Assembly (NCBI RefSeq): GCF_017813365.1
Contig: NZ_JAGIZA010000006.1
Coordinates: forward strand, 1 to 64,000
Reading direction: 5' to 3'
DNA from: Roseomonas indoligenes
GTDB lineage: Bacteria; Pseudomonadota; Alphaproteobacteria; Acetobacterales; Acetobacteraceae
DNA length: 64,000 nucleotides
Numbering within the stretch: the first letter of the stretch is position 1; each line of letters begins with the position of its first letter. A program made the position numbers and the translations under genes. Shown in pieces: positions 8,908-17,977 of the stretch. The notes beneath the pieces were generated by a model. That model was not told where the DNA came from. It searched no databases and saw only the letters and a list, made by a program, of their open reading frames with translations.

Positions 8908-9417
8908 ATGACAGCAGACCAGGATTTCCGCCCGGCTCTTACGCGCCTTCTGCCCGACCTACGGGCTTTCGCCCGATTCCTGTCGCGCGATCCGGCCGCA
9001 GCCGACGACCTCGTGCAAGACACATTGTTGCGTGCCCTGCGCAACGAGGGCCAGTGGCAGCCAGGCACCAGTCTTCGTGCCTGGACTTTCTCCATTCTCC
9101 GCAACGCCTGGTTCGAGGACCGGCGCCGCAACGCCGCCCGCCGGCGCGCCCTGGACCGTGCCCCACCGGAGGAGGAGGGGCACCCGGCCGGGCAGGAACA
9201 CCGGATGGAGGTGATGGGGCTCGCCCGCGCCATGAAGGACCTCACGCCCGAGCAGCAGGAGGCGCTGGTGCTCGTTGGCGCGCTCGGATTTTCCACCGAG
9301 GACGCCGCGCGGGTGGCCGGCGTGCAGGTCGGGACCCTGAAGGCCCGCGTCTCCCGCGCCCGGAAGGCCTTGGCAGCACGGTACGGCAATGAGGCGGATC
9401 AGGAGGTTACCGACTGA
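8908..9417 (+). CDS. ECF sigma factor, EcfG-like (first of two)
   Basis: A 169-residue ECF sigma factor. Region 2 contains DDLVQDTLLRAL and GTSLRAWTFSILRN, and region 4 contains LTPEQQEALVLVGALGFS and GVQVGTLKARVSRARK. The ATG at 8908 is preferred because residues before it lack family similarity, although the Shine-Dalgarno is weak; upstream in-frame starts at 8824 or 8851 are possible. It is divergent from phyR and 95 bp ahead of a second EcfG-like gene. Which of the two NepR binds is not evident. Confidence 0.9.
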   Translation: MTADQDFRPALTRLLPDLRAFARFLSRDPAAADDLVQDTLLRALRNEGQWQPGTSLRAWTFSILRNAWFEDRRRNAARRRALDRAPPEEEGHPAGQEHRMEVMGLARAMKDLTPEQQEALVLVGALGFSTEDAARVAGVQVGTLKARVSRARKALAARYGNEADQEVTD

Positions 9418-9428
9418 ACCTCGGTCCT

Positions 9429-9456
9429 GGCGTTTTCGTGATCAAGTGGGCGGTAA
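9429..9456 (+). promoter_or_regulatory. copy 1 of a shared upstream motif
   Basis: GGCGTTTTCGTGATCAAGTG at about 57-84 bp before the second ECF gene closely matches the sequence at 42026-42047 upstream of the DUF4394 gene. The shared core is GCGTTTTCGTGAT followed by two variable bases, AG and a GGGC. Function unknown; an operator or alternative sigma promoter is possible. Confidence 0.4.
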
Positions 9457-9512
9457 CCGGAATCGAGGCCCATGCATTGGTCGGGTGAAGTTCGAGTAGA
9501 GGGATAGCCCAG

Positions 9513-10160
9513 ATGACCGAGACCGTGACTGCGACGCCCGCCGCTCCCGCCACCTCCCACACGGCCGCTGACTTCCACAAGCTGCTCGTCACCACTCTGC
9601 CGCGGCTGCGCGTGCAGGCGCTGGCGCTGACCCGCAACCGCGCCGACGCGGACGACCTGGTGCAGGCCGCCGTCACATCCGCCCTGGCCGCGAAGGACAG
9701 CTTCACCCCCGGCACCAACTTCGGCGCCTGGATGTTCCGCATCCTGCGGAACCGCTTCATCTCCGACGTGCGCCGCAAGCGCGAGACGACGGACATCGAC
9801 GACGTGCCGAGCTCCGCCTTCGCCCGCCCCGGCGCCCAGGAGGACAGCCTGGTGATGCGTGAGCTGCGCGGCCACCTGTCCCGCCTGCCGGCCGAGCAGC
9901 GCACGGCGCTGGTCATGGTGACCGTGCAGGGCCTGTCCTACGAGGAGGTCGCGGCGGCGATGGATTGCGCCGTCGGCACCGCCAAGTGCCGCGTGTTCCG
10001 CGCCCGCCAGACCCTGCAGCGCTGGCTGACCGGCGAAGAGCGTGGCGTTGATGCGCCGAAGGTCGCCGCCTCCACCCGTAAGTCCTCCTCTTCCCCTCGG
10101 GCCACCCGTCGTCGTATGGCGACGGATGACACTGCTGCGGGGCACGCGAACCCTGTCTGA
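9513..10160 (+). CDS. ecfG: EcfG-type general stress sigma factor
   Basis: A 215-residue ECF sigma factor: region 2 with DADDLVQAAVTSALA and NFGAWMFRILRNRFISD, and region 4 with LPAEQRTALVMVTVQGLSYE and VGTAKCRVFRARQTLQ. A Ser/Arg-rich tail of about 40 residues follows region 4 and is unusual. nepR starts 2 bp after the stop, which is the standard genetic coupling of EcfG with its anti-sigma factor. I therefore take this copy as the main general-stress sigma factor. Confidence 0.92.
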   Translation: MTETVTATPAAPATSHTAADFHKLLVTTLPRLRVQALALTRNRADADDLVQAAVTSALAAKDSFTPGTNFGAWMFRILRNRFISDVRRKRETTDIDDVPSSAFARPGAQEDSLVMRELRGHLSRLPAEQRTALVMVTVQGLSYEEVAAAMDCAVGTAKCRVFRARQTLQRWLTGEERGVDAPKVAASTRKSSSSPRATRRRMATDDTAAGHANPV

Positions 10161-10162
10161 GG

Positions 10163-10372
10163 ATGGCCGAGAGTAACGCCAAGGGGAAATCGGGACCTGT
10201 GCCCAAGCCCGGATCATCTGGAGGAGCCAACGGGCGCGGCGAAGCCGCGCCCGAAGCCGCCTTTGATATCTGGCTCCAGCGGGGCCTGCATCAGATGTTC
10301 GACGACGTGATGCGCGAACCGATTCCCGAGGAGCTTCTGCGCCTCATCGAGCAGGATCAGCAGCGGGGCTGA
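10163..10372 (+). CDS. nepR: NepR anti-sigma factor
   Basis: A 69-residue protein with a disordered Gly/Lys/Pro-rich N-terminus and the conserved NepR helices FDIWLQRGLHQMFDDVM and EPIPEELLRLIEQ. NepR binds EcfG until phosphorylated PhyR displaces it. It starts 2 bp after ecfG. Here nepR lies downstream of ecfG, with a kinase gene next, whereas many alphaproteobacteria place nepR before ecfG. Confidence 0.95.
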   Translation: MAESNAKGKSGPVPKPGSSGGANGRGEAAPEAAFDIWLQRGLHQMFDDVMREPIPEELLRLIEQDQQRG

Positions 10373-10380
10373 CAGATCTG

Positions 10381-10407
10381 TGCCGGGCGGGATTTTGCCG
10401 TCCGGCA
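10381..10407 (+). terminator. stem-loop between nepR and the kinase gene
   Basis: TGCCGGGCGG and CCGTCCGGCA form a 10-bp stem with one G:T pair around a T-rich loop of 7 nt, 8 bp after the nepR stop. It could lower read-through into the kinase gene. No T-run follows. Confidence 0.45.
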
Positions 10408-10430
10408 CTGTACGAAGGAACGTCCGATCA

Positions 10431-12158
10431 ATGCCCGGGCAGGACAGGTTGAGGCAGCTGCGGCTGCGGCTCGGCTCCGCCCTGGGCGGCATACGCGGAC
10501 GGATGATGGTGCTGGTGATGGTCGCCGGCATTCCCGTCGCGGCGATTGCGATCACGAACTCCCTGCAGGACTACCGCGCCGCGCTGGACGAGGGACGCCG
10601 CGGCGTCGAGACGCTGCGCGCGCTGGTGGCGGCGCGCTACGGGGTGGCGATCGGCAGTGCCGAATCCGTCCTCATTGCCCTGGCCCGCCAGGATCCACGC
10701 ATTGGCGATGACCCGGCCGGCTGCACCGCCTCCTTTCGCCGCGTGGTCGATCTCCATCCCGGCGATATCGGCGAACTCGCCATGGTGGTCGCCGGCCAGC
10801 CCCCGGCCTGCGGCACCGTTCCCGCCGGATTCGATCCGCAGCCCCTGTTGCGCGAAGCCCTGGCAAGCGGCGCCCCGGCCTATGGCGCCTTCCTGTCCGG
10901 CAATCGTGGCCGCGGTCCGCTTCTCCCCGTGGCGGTGCCCGGCTCGGCTGTCGGCTCTACGGGTGGGGAATGGGCCGTCATCGGCACGGTGGTTTTGCGC
11001 GACGACGCCGCCCTGCCCGGCAGTGCCCGGACAGCCGGCGATATGGTCTGGCTCATCGACCGGACGGGCCGGGTCCTCTCTCCCGGCGGCGCCGGCGGGC
11101 CGACCCTGGATCCCGCCATGATCGCCCGGGTGGGGGAGGGGGCGGAGGTAAGGGAGGGGCTGCGCGGCGAGGTGGTCTACGCCGGTGCGCGCCTCAACTC
11201 CGGCCTGCGGCTCGTTGTAGGCCACCCGATCTCCGGCGCGCGGGAAGCGGCGCGTGCCGTCCTCCTCCAGCGCATCCTGGAACTGGCGACATTCCTCCTC
11301 GCCTGCCTTGCCGCCATCGTGGTCGGGGCGGACCTCGCGATGGTCCGGCCGCTCCGCCTTCTTTCCATCCGGGTCCGGGCCTGGCGGCCGGGCAATGTCT
11401 TCGTAGTGAACCCGATCGGCACGGAGCCGCGGGAGGTTCGGGCCGTGGAGCAGGCGTTCAGCGAGGCGGCCGAGGCCTTGGCCCGGCGCGAGACCGACCT
11501 GCGGGCCGCGCTGGAGCAGCGCGACGCGCTGATGGCCGAGATCCACCACCGCGTGAAGAACAACCTGCAGATCGTTTCCTCCCTGCTGAACCTGCAGGCC
11601 GGGCGCATCGCGGATCCCGCCGCCATTGCGGAGTTCCTGGCCGCTCGAAACCGGGTGCGCGCGCTGGCCACGCTGCACCGGCACCTCTACGTGCAGCACA
11701 GCTTCGAATCCGTCTCCCTGCCGCCATTCCTGACCGAGTTGGCGAACCAGCAGTTCTCCTCCCACAATGAGGCGCCGGGGGAGCGGCTGGCCCTGAAGCT
11801 GGAGATCGGCGACATCACGATCTCCACGGACCAGGCCGTCTCCCTGTCCCTCCTGGTCACGGAGGCGATGGGCAACGCGGTGGAGCACGCCTTTCCCGAC
11901 GACACGCGCGGCACGATCTGGCTTTGCCTCCAGCAGGAGGATGCCGAGGTGGTGTTGACCGTCCGGGACGACGGGATTGGCCTGCCGGACCGGCAATCCC
12001 GCCCGCGCGGGCTCGGCCTTCAACTGATGGACGGCTTCGCCAAGCAGCTCGGCGGTCCGCTGAAGGGCGGGCGGGCCGAGGGGGAGGAGAGCGGAACCTG
12101 TTGGAGCGTGCGCTTCCCCGTCCGCGCCAACCCGCCGCCGCGTCCGATGGCGAACTGA
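10431..12158 (+). CDS. membrane sensor histidine kinase (HisKA_2), probable PhyR kinase
   Basis: A 575-residue kinase. TM1 is near residues 25-43, then a periplasmic domain of about 235 residues, TM2 near 283-305, a HAMP-like linker, a HisKA_2 dimerisation box with EIHHRVKNNLQIVSSLLNLQ (phospho-His about residue 373), and a HATPase with GNAVEHAF and VRDDGIGLP. HisKA_2/HWE kinases are the usual PhyR phosphodonors, and this gene is in the nepR-ecfG operon. The ATG at 10431 has GAAGGA upstream. The signal sensed is unknown. Confidence 0.92.
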   Translation: MPGQDRLRQLRLRLGSALGGIRGRMMVLVMVAGIPVAAIAITNSLQDYRAALDEGRRGVETLRALVAARYGVAIGSAESVLIALARQDPRIGDDPAGCTASFRRVVDLHPGDIGELAMVVAGQPPACGTVPAGFDPQPLLREALASGAPAYGAFLSGNRGRGPLLPVAVPGSAVGSTGGEWAVIGTVVLRDDAALPGSARTAGDMVWLIDRTGRVLSPGGAGGPTLDPAMIARVGEGAEVREGLRGEVVYAGARLNSGLRLVVGHPISGAREAARAVLLQRILELATFLLACLAAIVVGADLAMVRPLRLLSIRVRAWRPGNVFVVNPIGTEPREVRAVEQAFSEAAEALARRETDLRAALEQRDALMAEIHHRVKNNLQIVSSLLNLQAGRIADPAAIAEFLAARNRVRALATLHRHLYVQHSFESVSLPPFLTELANQQFSSHNEAPGERLALKLEIGDITISTDQAVSLSLLVTEAMGNAVEHAFPDDTRGTIWLCLQQEDAEVVLTVRDDGIGLPDRQSRPRGLGLQLMDGFAKQLGGPLKGGRAEGEESGTCWSVRFPVRANPPPRPMAN

Positions 12159-12277
12159 TCCTTTTCCCAGCAAGGGGCTGGCAGCGCTGCTCGACGGGCC
12201 TTGCCTGCCCACTTCCCTCATCGGTTGTGTTCAGGGCGCCATGCCCTGCCGAAGCAGGCGGTTGTCCGCCGTGGCCG

Positions 12278-12303
12278 CGCAACCGCCTTCGGGAGGGCGC
12301 GTT
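12278..12303 (+). promoter_or_regulatory. candidate EcfG-type promoter for the DUF883 gene
   Basis: CGCAAC (12278-12283), 16 bases, CGTT (12300-12303), 37 bp before the ATG at 12341. It differs by one base from the GGCAAC form seen upstream of three other stress-type genes. The remaining part of the 12159-12340 gap holds no ORF. Confidence 0.45.
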
Positions 12304-12340
12304 GGCGAGGGGGATTGTCATATCTTCCCCGGAGGGACCA

Positions 12341-12676
12341 ATGGCTGCGAACAGCGATGCAGGCAAAGCAGTTGACCACGCCGCCGCCAAGGTGAGCGAC
12401 ACCGTCAACAAGGTGAGCGATGCGGCGGGCGGCGTCGCCGACAGCGCCTCAGAGCAGATCGCCTCGCTGAAGAAGCAGGTGGAGGATCTCTATGCCGAGC
12501 GGGAGAAGTATCTCTCCAAGGCCATGGACGCCGCCGAGGGCTATGCCGCCCGCGCCAGCGACGCCGCCCAGGTGCAGTACGAGGCGGTTGCAGACCGCGT
12601 GAGGGAGCGCCCGGCACAGTCCATCCTGATCGCCGCGGCCGCCGGGTATATCCTCGCCCGCATCCTCGGTCGCTGA
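12341..12676 (+). CDS. DUF883 (YqjD/ElaB-like) membrane-anchored protein
   Basis: A 111-residue protein: a long amphipathic helical part (residues 10-85, rich in Ala, Asp and Lys) and a C-terminal membrane anchor (PAQSILIAAAAGYILARILGR region). This matches the DUF883 family, whose E. coli members YqjD and ElaB bind ribosomes at the inner membrane in stationary phase. GGAGGGACCA precedes the ATG. It is followed 13 bp later by a holin-like gene, the same pairing as yqjD-yqjE. Confidence 0.9.
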   Translation: MAANSDAGKAVDHAAAKVSDTVNKVSDAAGGVADSASEQIASLKKQVEDLYAEREKYLSKAMDAAEGYAARASDAAQVQYEAVADRVRERPAQSILIAAAAGYILARILGR

Positions 12677-12689
12677 GAGGGTCCCGGGG

Positions 12690-13118
12690 ATGCTGCGGAC
12701 CTTCAGCCTGGTCGGGATGGCGGCGCAGGCCGAAGGCCGCCGCCTGAAAGCCAAGGCCAGCGCGACCGGCACGCGCATGGCCTTCTATGCCGGGGCCGGC
12801 GTCATGGGCCTCGCCGCCTTCGTCGTGCTGCACTTCGTGCTATGGTTCATCGCACGGAACAGCTTCGGGACGGTCGTTTCCTCCCTGCTGGTCCTAGTCT
12901 TCGACCTTGTTCTGGCCGGGATCTGCGTCTTCCTCGCCTCGCGTGACAACTCGGCACGAGAGGAGATGGAAGCGCAGGCCGTAAGGAACGTCGCCCTTAC
13001 CGGGGCGGCTCAGTCAGCTGTTAGCGGCTTTACCACCCAGGCCGGCCCGCTGATGGCGCTGGCGGGAATCGCGATTGCCGCGCTCTGGCCGAAGCTTCGC
13101 GGTGGTCGGCGCGTCTAG
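12690..13118 (+). CDS. phage holin-like (YqjE-type) membrane protein
   Basis: A 142-residue protein with two adjacent transmembrane helices at about residues 29-52 and 61-84 and a possible third near 115-132. The layout fits the putative actinobacterial holin-X/YqjE family. Despite the family name no phage gene is nearby, and these proteins usually accompany DUF883 genes as stress-envelope partners, as here. Function unproven. Confidence 0.75.
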   Translation: MLRTFSLVGMAAQAEGRRLKAKASATGTRMAFYAGAGVMGLAAFVVLHFVLWFIARNSFGTVVSSLLVLVFDLVLAGICVFLASRDNSAREEMEAQAVRNVALTGAAQSAVSGFTTQAGPLMALAGIAIAALWPKLRGGRRV

Positions 13119-13146
13119 AAGATCGACACATTGCGGTCAGAAGGAA

Positions 13147-13175
13147 GGGCGTCTCCGGCAGGAGGCGCCCTTTTT
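13147..13175 (+). terminator. Rho-independent terminator
   Basis: GGGCGTCTCC and GGAGGCGCCC (one G:T pair) around GGCA, followed by TTTTT. It separates the DUF883/holin-like transcript from the phosphate operon. Confidence 0.92.
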
Positions 13176-13194
13176 CGTGCCGTGGTCCCGAAGG

Positions 13195-13213
13195 CTGTCA
13201 TAGAACCGTCATA
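13195..13213 (+). promoter_or_regulatory. Pho box (PhoB operator) for the pst operon
   Basis: CTGTCATAGAACCGTCATA contains two direct 7-mers, CTGTCAT and CCGTCAT, 11 bp apart, the arrangement bound by PhoB. It lies 80 bp before pstS. An AT-rich TATAAAT at 13212-13218 may contribute to the -10 region, though it sits closer than usual. Confidence 0.9.
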
Positions 13214-13292
13214 TAAATGAAATGCAGGCGTCGCTGCGCGTACCTAGAAGGCGCCAACCGGCCGCGAGGCCGGAGCCGAAACTTACGGAGAC

Positions 13293-14333
13293 ATGCCGGT
13301 GATCACCCGTCGCATCGCCCTCGCGGGCCTCGTTGCCCTCGCGGCCACGCCCGCCCTGGCCCAGACCGCCCAGATCACTGGGGCCGGCGCCTCCTTCCCC
13401 AACCCCGTTTACCAGCGCTGGGGTGAGGGTGCGAAGGCCGCGAACATCCAGCTGAACTACCAGTCGGTCGGCTCGGGCGCGGGCGTGAACCAGATCCGGA
13501 ACCGCACGGTGGATTTCGGCGCCACCGACGCTCCGCTGACGCAGCAGCAACTGACCGAAGGGAACCTCCTGCAGTTCCCGACCGTGATGGGCGCGGTGGT
13601 CCCCATCGTGAACATCCCCGGCGTCGCCGCCGACCAGCTGCGCCTGACGGGCGAGGTCCTGGCCGACATCTATGCCGGCAAGATCACCAAGTGGAACGAC
13701 CCGCGGATCGTCGAGCTGAACAGCGGCGTCACCCTGCCGAACCTGGCGATCGCGCCGGTCTACCGGGCCGATGCCTCCGGCACGAGCTTCGTCTTCACCT
13801 CCTACCTCGCCGCCGTTTCCGAGAGCTGGAAGAGCAGCGTCGGCGCCGGCACCTCTGTGAAGTGGGCCACCGGCGCGGGCGCGCGCGGCAATGAGGGTGT
13901 GGCGGGCACCGTCCGCAACACCCGCGGCGGCATCGGCTATGTCGAGAACGCCTACGCCACGCAGAACCGCCTCGCCACCGTGCAGCTGCGCAACAAGGCC
14001 GGCCAGTATGTGAAGCCGACGATGGAGACCTTCGCGGCCGCCGCGTCCAACGCCAACTGGAACGTGCCCGGCATGGCCGCGAGCATCATCGACCAGCAGG
14101 GCGCCAATTCCTGGCCGATCGTCTCCCCCACCTTCATCCTGCTGCCGACCAACCCGACCGACGCCGCGAAGACCCGCGCCGTGATGCGCTTCTTCGACTG
14201 GGCCTACACCAACGGCGCCGCGACGGCCCGCGAGCTGGAGTACATCCCGCTGCCGGAGACGGTTCAGAACGCCGTCCGCTCGGCCTGGGGCCAGATCCGC
14301 GTCGACGGCCAGCCCGCCTGGCCGGCTCGCTGA
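13293..14333 (+). CDS. pstS: phosphate ABC transporter substrate-binding protein PstS
   Basis: A 346-residue periplasmic protein with a Sec signal peptide (cleavage after TPALAQ, about residue 24). The mature start ITGAGASFPNPVYQRW is the PstS phosphate-binding hallmark, followed by VGSGAGVNQI and the TDAPL loop. It is the first gene of pstSCAB-phoU-phoB and lies behind a Pho box. CGGAGA precedes the ATG. Confidence 0.97.
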   Translation: MPVITRRIALAGLVALAATPALAQTAQITGAGASFPNPVYQRWGEGAKAANIQLNYQSVGSGAGVNQIRNRTVDFGATDAPLTQQQLTEGNLLQFPTVMGAVVPIVNIPGVAADQLRLTGEVLADIYAGKITKWNDPRIVELNSGVTLPNLAIAPVYRADASGTSFVFTSYLAAVSESWKSSVGAGTSVKWATGAGARGNEGVAGTVRNTRGGIGYVENAYATQNRLATVQLRNKAGQYVKPTMETFAAAASNANWNVPGMAASIIDQQGANSWPIVSPTFILLPTNPTDAAKTRAVMRFFDWAYTNGAATARELEYIPLPETVQNAVRSAWGQIRVDGQPAWPAR

Positions 14334-14355
14334 AGCCCCTGCGCTGAGGCACCCC

Positions 14356-14380
14356 GTCCGGCGGCCCCGCGCCGCCGGAC
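14356..14380 (+). terminator. pstS-pstC intercistronic hairpin (attenuator)
   Basis: Perfect 10-bp stem GTCCGGCGGC/GCCGCCGGAC with a 5-nt loop, followed by a short pyrimidine stretch. It lies 22 bp after pstS. Such hairpins commonly protect or terminate pstS mRNA so that the binding protein is made in excess of the membrane subunits. Confidence 0.65.
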
Positions 14381-14404
14381 GACCCCTTTCCCAAGGAAGA
14401 GCGC

Positions 14405-15385
14405 GTGGCACAGGTCGCCGTCCCAGAAACCCTCGAAGCCGCTCCGGCGCGCCCCACCACCCGCAAGGGCAGCGGGACGGGCGACACGATCTTCGCCTTC
14501 CTCTGCAGGGCCGCCGCGGCCCTGGTGCTGGTGCTGCTCGGCGCCATCATCGTTGAGCTGTTCCTTGGCGGGCTGCCCGCCTTCAAGGCCTTCGGCGCCG
14601 CCTTCGTCACCTCCACCGAATGGGATCCGGTGCAGGAGATTTACGGCGCGGGCGTGCCGATCTACGGCACGATCCTGACCGCCATCCTCGCCCTGCTGCT
14701 CGCCGTCCCGGTCGCCTTCGGCATCGCTTTCTTCCTGACGGAGATGGCGCCGGACTGGATGCGCGGCCCCGTCGGCACCGCGATCGAGCTGCTGGCGGCC
14801 GTCCCCTCCATCATCTTCGGCATGTGGGGCTTCTTCGTCATCGTTCCGGTGATGGCCGGCACGATCCAGCCGGCGATCATCGACACGATCGGCGAGCTGC
14901 CGCTGATCGGCAGCCTCTTCCAGGGCCCGCCCTTCGGCACCGGCCTGTTCACCGCCGCCCTCATCCTCGCGATCATGGTGCTGCCCTTCATCGCCGCCAC
15001 CATGCGGGACGTCTTCCTGCAGGTACCCGGCGTCTACAAGGAAAGCGCCTACGGTCTCGGCTCCACCCGGTGGGAGGTGATGCGCAAGGTGGTGCTGCCC
15101 TACACGCGGATCTCCGTGGTCGGCGGCATCATGCTCGGCCTCGGCCGAGCCCTCGGCGAAACGATGGCCGTGACCTTCGTCATCGGCAACGCCAACCGCA
15201 TCACGCCCTCGCTCTTCGGGCCGGGCAACACCATCGCCTCCATCGTGGCGCTGGAATTCGGTGAGAGCGGTGCGGGCAGCCTGAAGCTCTCCTCTCTGCT
15301 GGCGCTCGGCTTTCTCCTCTTCGTCATCTCCTTCGCGGTGCTGGCCCTCTCGCGCTGGCTGCTCCGCTCGCGGCTGAAGGGCTGA
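14405..15385 (+). CDS. pstC: phosphate ABC transporter permease PstC
   Basis: A 326-residue permease with six predicted helices and the PstC-type EAA loop ([20 protein letters not shown]). A 40-residue cytosolic N-terminus precedes the first helix. The GTG at 14405 is preceded by AAGGAAGAG. pstA begins 2 bp after the stop. PstC and PstA form the membrane channel for high-affinity phosphate uptake. Confidence 0.96.
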   Translation: MAQVAVPETLEAAPARPTTRKGSGTGDTIFAFLCRAAAALVLVLLGAIIVELFLGGLPAFKAFGAAFVTSTEWDPVQEIYGAGVPIYGTILTAILALLLAVPVAFGIAFFLTEMAPDWMRGPVGTAIELLAAVPSIIFGMWGFFVIVPVMAGTIQPAIIDTIGELPLIGSLFQGPPFGTGLFTAALILAIMVLPFIAATMRDVFLQVPGVYKESAYGLGSTRWEVMRKVVLPYTRISVVGGIMLGLGRALGETMAVTFVIGNANRITPSLFGPGNTIASIVALEFGESGAGSLKLSSLLALGFLLFVISFAVLALSRWLLRSRLKG

Positions 15386-15387
15386 CC

Positions 15388-16290
15388 ATGTCCGCCACCA
15401 CCTCCCCAATGCCCAACTCCTCGGTTCCCGGTCGGGCCAAGGACCGCGCCACCTCCGAGGCGCTGGGCCGCCGCCGGGCGCGCGCCGACGCGATCGTGCG
15501 GGTGCTCTGCACCGCCGCCACGATCCTCGGCCTCCTCTTCCTCGCCTCCATCCTCCTCACGCTCATCATTCGCGGCGCGGGCGGGATCTCGCTGAGCGTC
15601 TTCACCAACGTCACCCGGCCGCCGGGCTCGCATGGCGGCCTGCTGAACCCGATCATCGGCAGCATCATCCAGGTCTTCCTGGCCACGATCGTCGGCACGC
15701 CGATCGGCATGCTGGTGGGCACCTACCTCGCCGAGTACGCCGGCGAGTCCCGCTTCGGCCAGGTGGTGCGCTTCGTCTCGGACGTGCTGCTCTCCGCCCC
15801 TTCGATCCTCATCGGCCTGTTTGTCTACCAGATCCTGGTGCTGCCCTTCGGCGGCTTCTCCGGCTGGGCGGGCATCGTGGCGCTGGCGATCATCGTGATC
15901 CCCGTCGTGGTCCGCACGACGGAGGACATGCTGCGCCTGCTGCCGAACACCCTGCGGGAAGCGGTGATCGGCCTCGGCGCCCCGAAGTGGAAGATGATCG
16001 TGCTGGTCTGCTGGCGCGCCGCGGTCTCCGGCATCATCACCGGCGTGCTGCTGGCCGTCGCCCGCGTGGCCGGCGAGACGGCGCCGCTGCTCTTCACCTC
16101 GCTCGGCAATCTCAACTGGTCGCTGAACCTCTCCCAGCCCATGTCGAGCCTGCCGATCACTATCTACTCCTACGCCGGTTCGCCCTACGAGGACTGGATC
16201 ACGCTCGCCTGGACCGGCGCGCTGATCATCACCCTCGGGGTGCTCGGCCTCAACATCGCCGCGCGCTCCGTGCTGCGCGCCCGCCGCTAG
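15388..16290 (+). CDS. pstA: phosphate ABC transporter permease PstA
   Basis: A 300-residue permease of the PstA type, with the early segment [16 protein letters not shown] and the EAA loop [15 protein letters not shown], and about six helices. It partners PstC. The gap to pstC is 2 bp and to pstB 14 bp. Confidence 0.96.
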   Translation: MSATTSPMPNSSVPGRAKDRATSEALGRRRARADAIVRVLCTAATILGLLFLASILLTLIIRGAGGISLSVFTNVTRPPGSHGGLLNPIIGSIIQVFLATIVGTPIGMLVGTYLAEYAGESRFGQVVRFVSDVLLSAPSILIGLFVYQILVLPFGGFSGWAGIVALAIIVIPVVVRTTEDMLRLLPNTLREAVIGLGAPKWKMIVLVCWRAAVSGIITGVLLAVARVAGETAPLLFTSLGNLNWSLNLSQPMSSLPITIYSYAGSPYEDWITLAWTGALIITLGVLGLNIAARSVLRARR

Positions 16291-16304
16291 AGCCGGAGAT
16301 CGCC

Positions 16305-17255
16305 ATGAGCATGAGCCAGAACAACAGCACCGGCGCCCCTGCCATGAGCCAGGGCGTCACCAACGCGGCGGTGAACGACGCCCAGGCCGCCGCGGCGGCC
16401 CAGAAGGCGGCGGAGCTGGCCCGGGTGGCCCAGCAGGCCCACCCCCAGCAGTCCAGCGGCACCTTCGGCAATATGGCCGTCCGCTCCTCCGCCGTGATGA
16501 ACCCGGCGCGGATCGCGGTGAAGGACCTCAACTTCTACTACGGCACCAACAAGGCCCTGAAGGGCATCACGCTGGACTTTCCGGACCGGCAGGTTACCGG
16601 GATGATCGGCCCCTCCGGCTGCGGCAAGTCCACGCTGCTGCGCGTGCTGAACCGCATGTACAGCCTCTACCCCGGCCAGCGCGCCGAGGGGCAGGTGATG
16701 CTGGACGGGCAGAACGTTGTCGACGACTCCATGGACCTGAACGCGCTCCGCGCGAAGGTCGGCATGGTCTTCCAGAAGCCCACGCCCTTCCCGATGACGA
16801 TCCACGAGAACATCGCCTTCGGCATCCGCCTGCATGAGAAGCTCTCCCGCGCCGAGATGGAGGAGCGGATCGAGTGGGCGCTGACCCGCTCCGCCCTCTG
16901 GGGCGAGGTGAAGGACCGGCTGCACAGCTCCGCCATGGGCCTCTCGGGCGGCCAGCAGCAGCGCCTGTGCATCGCGCGCACGATTGCCGTCCGCCCGGAC
17001 GTGATCCTGTTCGACGAGCCGACCTCCGCGCTCGACCCCATCAGCACCCTCAAGATCGAGGAACTGATCGACGAGCTGAAGCGCGACTTCACCATCGCGA
17101 TTGTCACCCACAACATGCAGCAGGCCGCCCGCTGCGCGGACCAGGTGGCCTTCTTCTATCTCGGTGAGCTGGTTGAAGTGGCCCCGGCCGCCGAGCTCTT
17201 CACCGCGCCGCGCCAGAAGCGCACCCAGGAATACATCACCGGCCGCTTCGGCTGA
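16305..17255 (+). CDS. pstB: phosphate ABC transporter ATPase PstB
   Basis: A 316-residue ATPase with Walker [10 protein letters not shown], signature [13 protein letters not shown], Walker B VILFDEP and the H-loop VTHNMQQA, all PstB-typical. The core starts near residue 65 ([16 protein letters not shown]). The first 64 residues are an Ala/Gln-rich, low-complexity extension not found in most PstB proteins, which are about 250-260 residues. The ATG at 16305 has GGAG upstream, but a start at 16497 would give a normal-length protein. Confidence 0.95.
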   Translation: MSMSQNNSTGAPAMSQGVTNAAVNDAQAAAAAQKAAELARVAQQAHPQQSSGTFGNMAVRSSAVMNPARIAVKDLNFYYGTNKALKGITLDFPDRQVTGMIGPSGCGKSTLLRVLNRMYSLYPGQRAEGQVMLDGQNVVDDSMDLNALRAKVGMVFQKPTPFPMTIHENIAFGIRLHEKLSRAEMEERIEWALTRSALWGEVKDRLHSSAMGLSGGQQQRLCIARTIAVRPDVILFDEPTSALDPISTLKIEELIDELKRDFTIAIVTHNMQQAARCADQVAFFYLGELVEVAPAAELFTAPRQKRTQEYITGRFG

Positions 17256-17272
17256 CCGGCGGGGAGACGGAC

Positions 17273-17977
17273 ATGGCTTCGGAGCGTATCGTGAAGTCCT
17301 ACGAGGAAGAGCTGAAGCGCCTGCGCGAGCTGATCGCTCGCATGGGCGGCCTCGCGGAACGGCAGGTGGCCGATGCCGCCTATGCCCTGGTCCGCCGGGA
17401 TTCCGAGCTGGCCGGCGAGGTGGTGGGCCGCGACGCCCCCATCGATGCGCTGGAGCGGGAGGTGGATTCCTTCTGCGTGCGCCTCCTGGCGCTCCGCCAG
17501 CCCATGGCGAGCGACCTGCGCTTCATTATCGCCGCCCTGAAGATCAGCCAGGATATCGAGCGCATCGGCGACTACGCCCGCAACGTGGCGAAGCGCGCGA
17601 TCATCGTCTCCGGCCAGCCCTTCCTCGGCGGCGTCAACGGCTTCCAGTGGATGGCGCAGCTGGTGCAGCGCAACCTGAAGGACAGCATCGACGCCTTCGT
17701 GAAGGACGATGCGGACCTGGCCGAGCGGGTCTGGGCGGCGGACGCCCCCGTGGACGACATCTACACCGGGATCTTCCGGGAGATGCTGACCCACATGATG
17801 GAGGATCCGCGCAACATCACGGCCTGCACGCACCTCCTCTTCATCGCCAAGAATTTCGAGCGCATCGGCGACCATGCGACGAACATCGCGGAGACGGTGC
17901 ACTACGCCGTGCGCGGCGCCAGCCTGCCGGACGACCGTCCCAAGGCGGACGCCTCCATGGAGGCCCAGACCCCATGA
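17273..17977 (+). CDS. phoU: PhoU phosphate signalling regulator
   Basis: A 234-residue protein made of two three-helix PhoU repeats. Each carries the metal-binding E/D-x3-D type helix: QDIERIGDYARN in repeat 1 and KNFERIGDHATNIAE in repeat 2. PhoU links the Pst transporter to the PhoR-PhoB pair and keeps the Pho regulon off when phosphate is plentiful. It overlaps phoB by 4 bp (ATGA). Confidence 0.97.
   Translation: MASERIVKSYEEELKRLRELIARMGGLAERQVADAAYALVRRDSELAGEVVGRDAPIDALEREVDSFCVRLLALRQPMASDLRFIIAALKISQDIERIGDYARNVAKRAIIVSGQPFLGGVNGFQWMAQLVQRNLKDSIDAFVKDDADLAERVWAADAPVDDIYTGIFREMLTHMMEDPRNITACTHLLFIAKNFERIGDHATNIAETVHYAVRGASLPDDRPKADASMEAQTP

Noticed and set aside
12690-13118. phage holin suggesting a prophage
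   Set aside because: No phage genes nearby, and the pairing with DUF883 matches the bacterial yqjD-yqjE arrangement.
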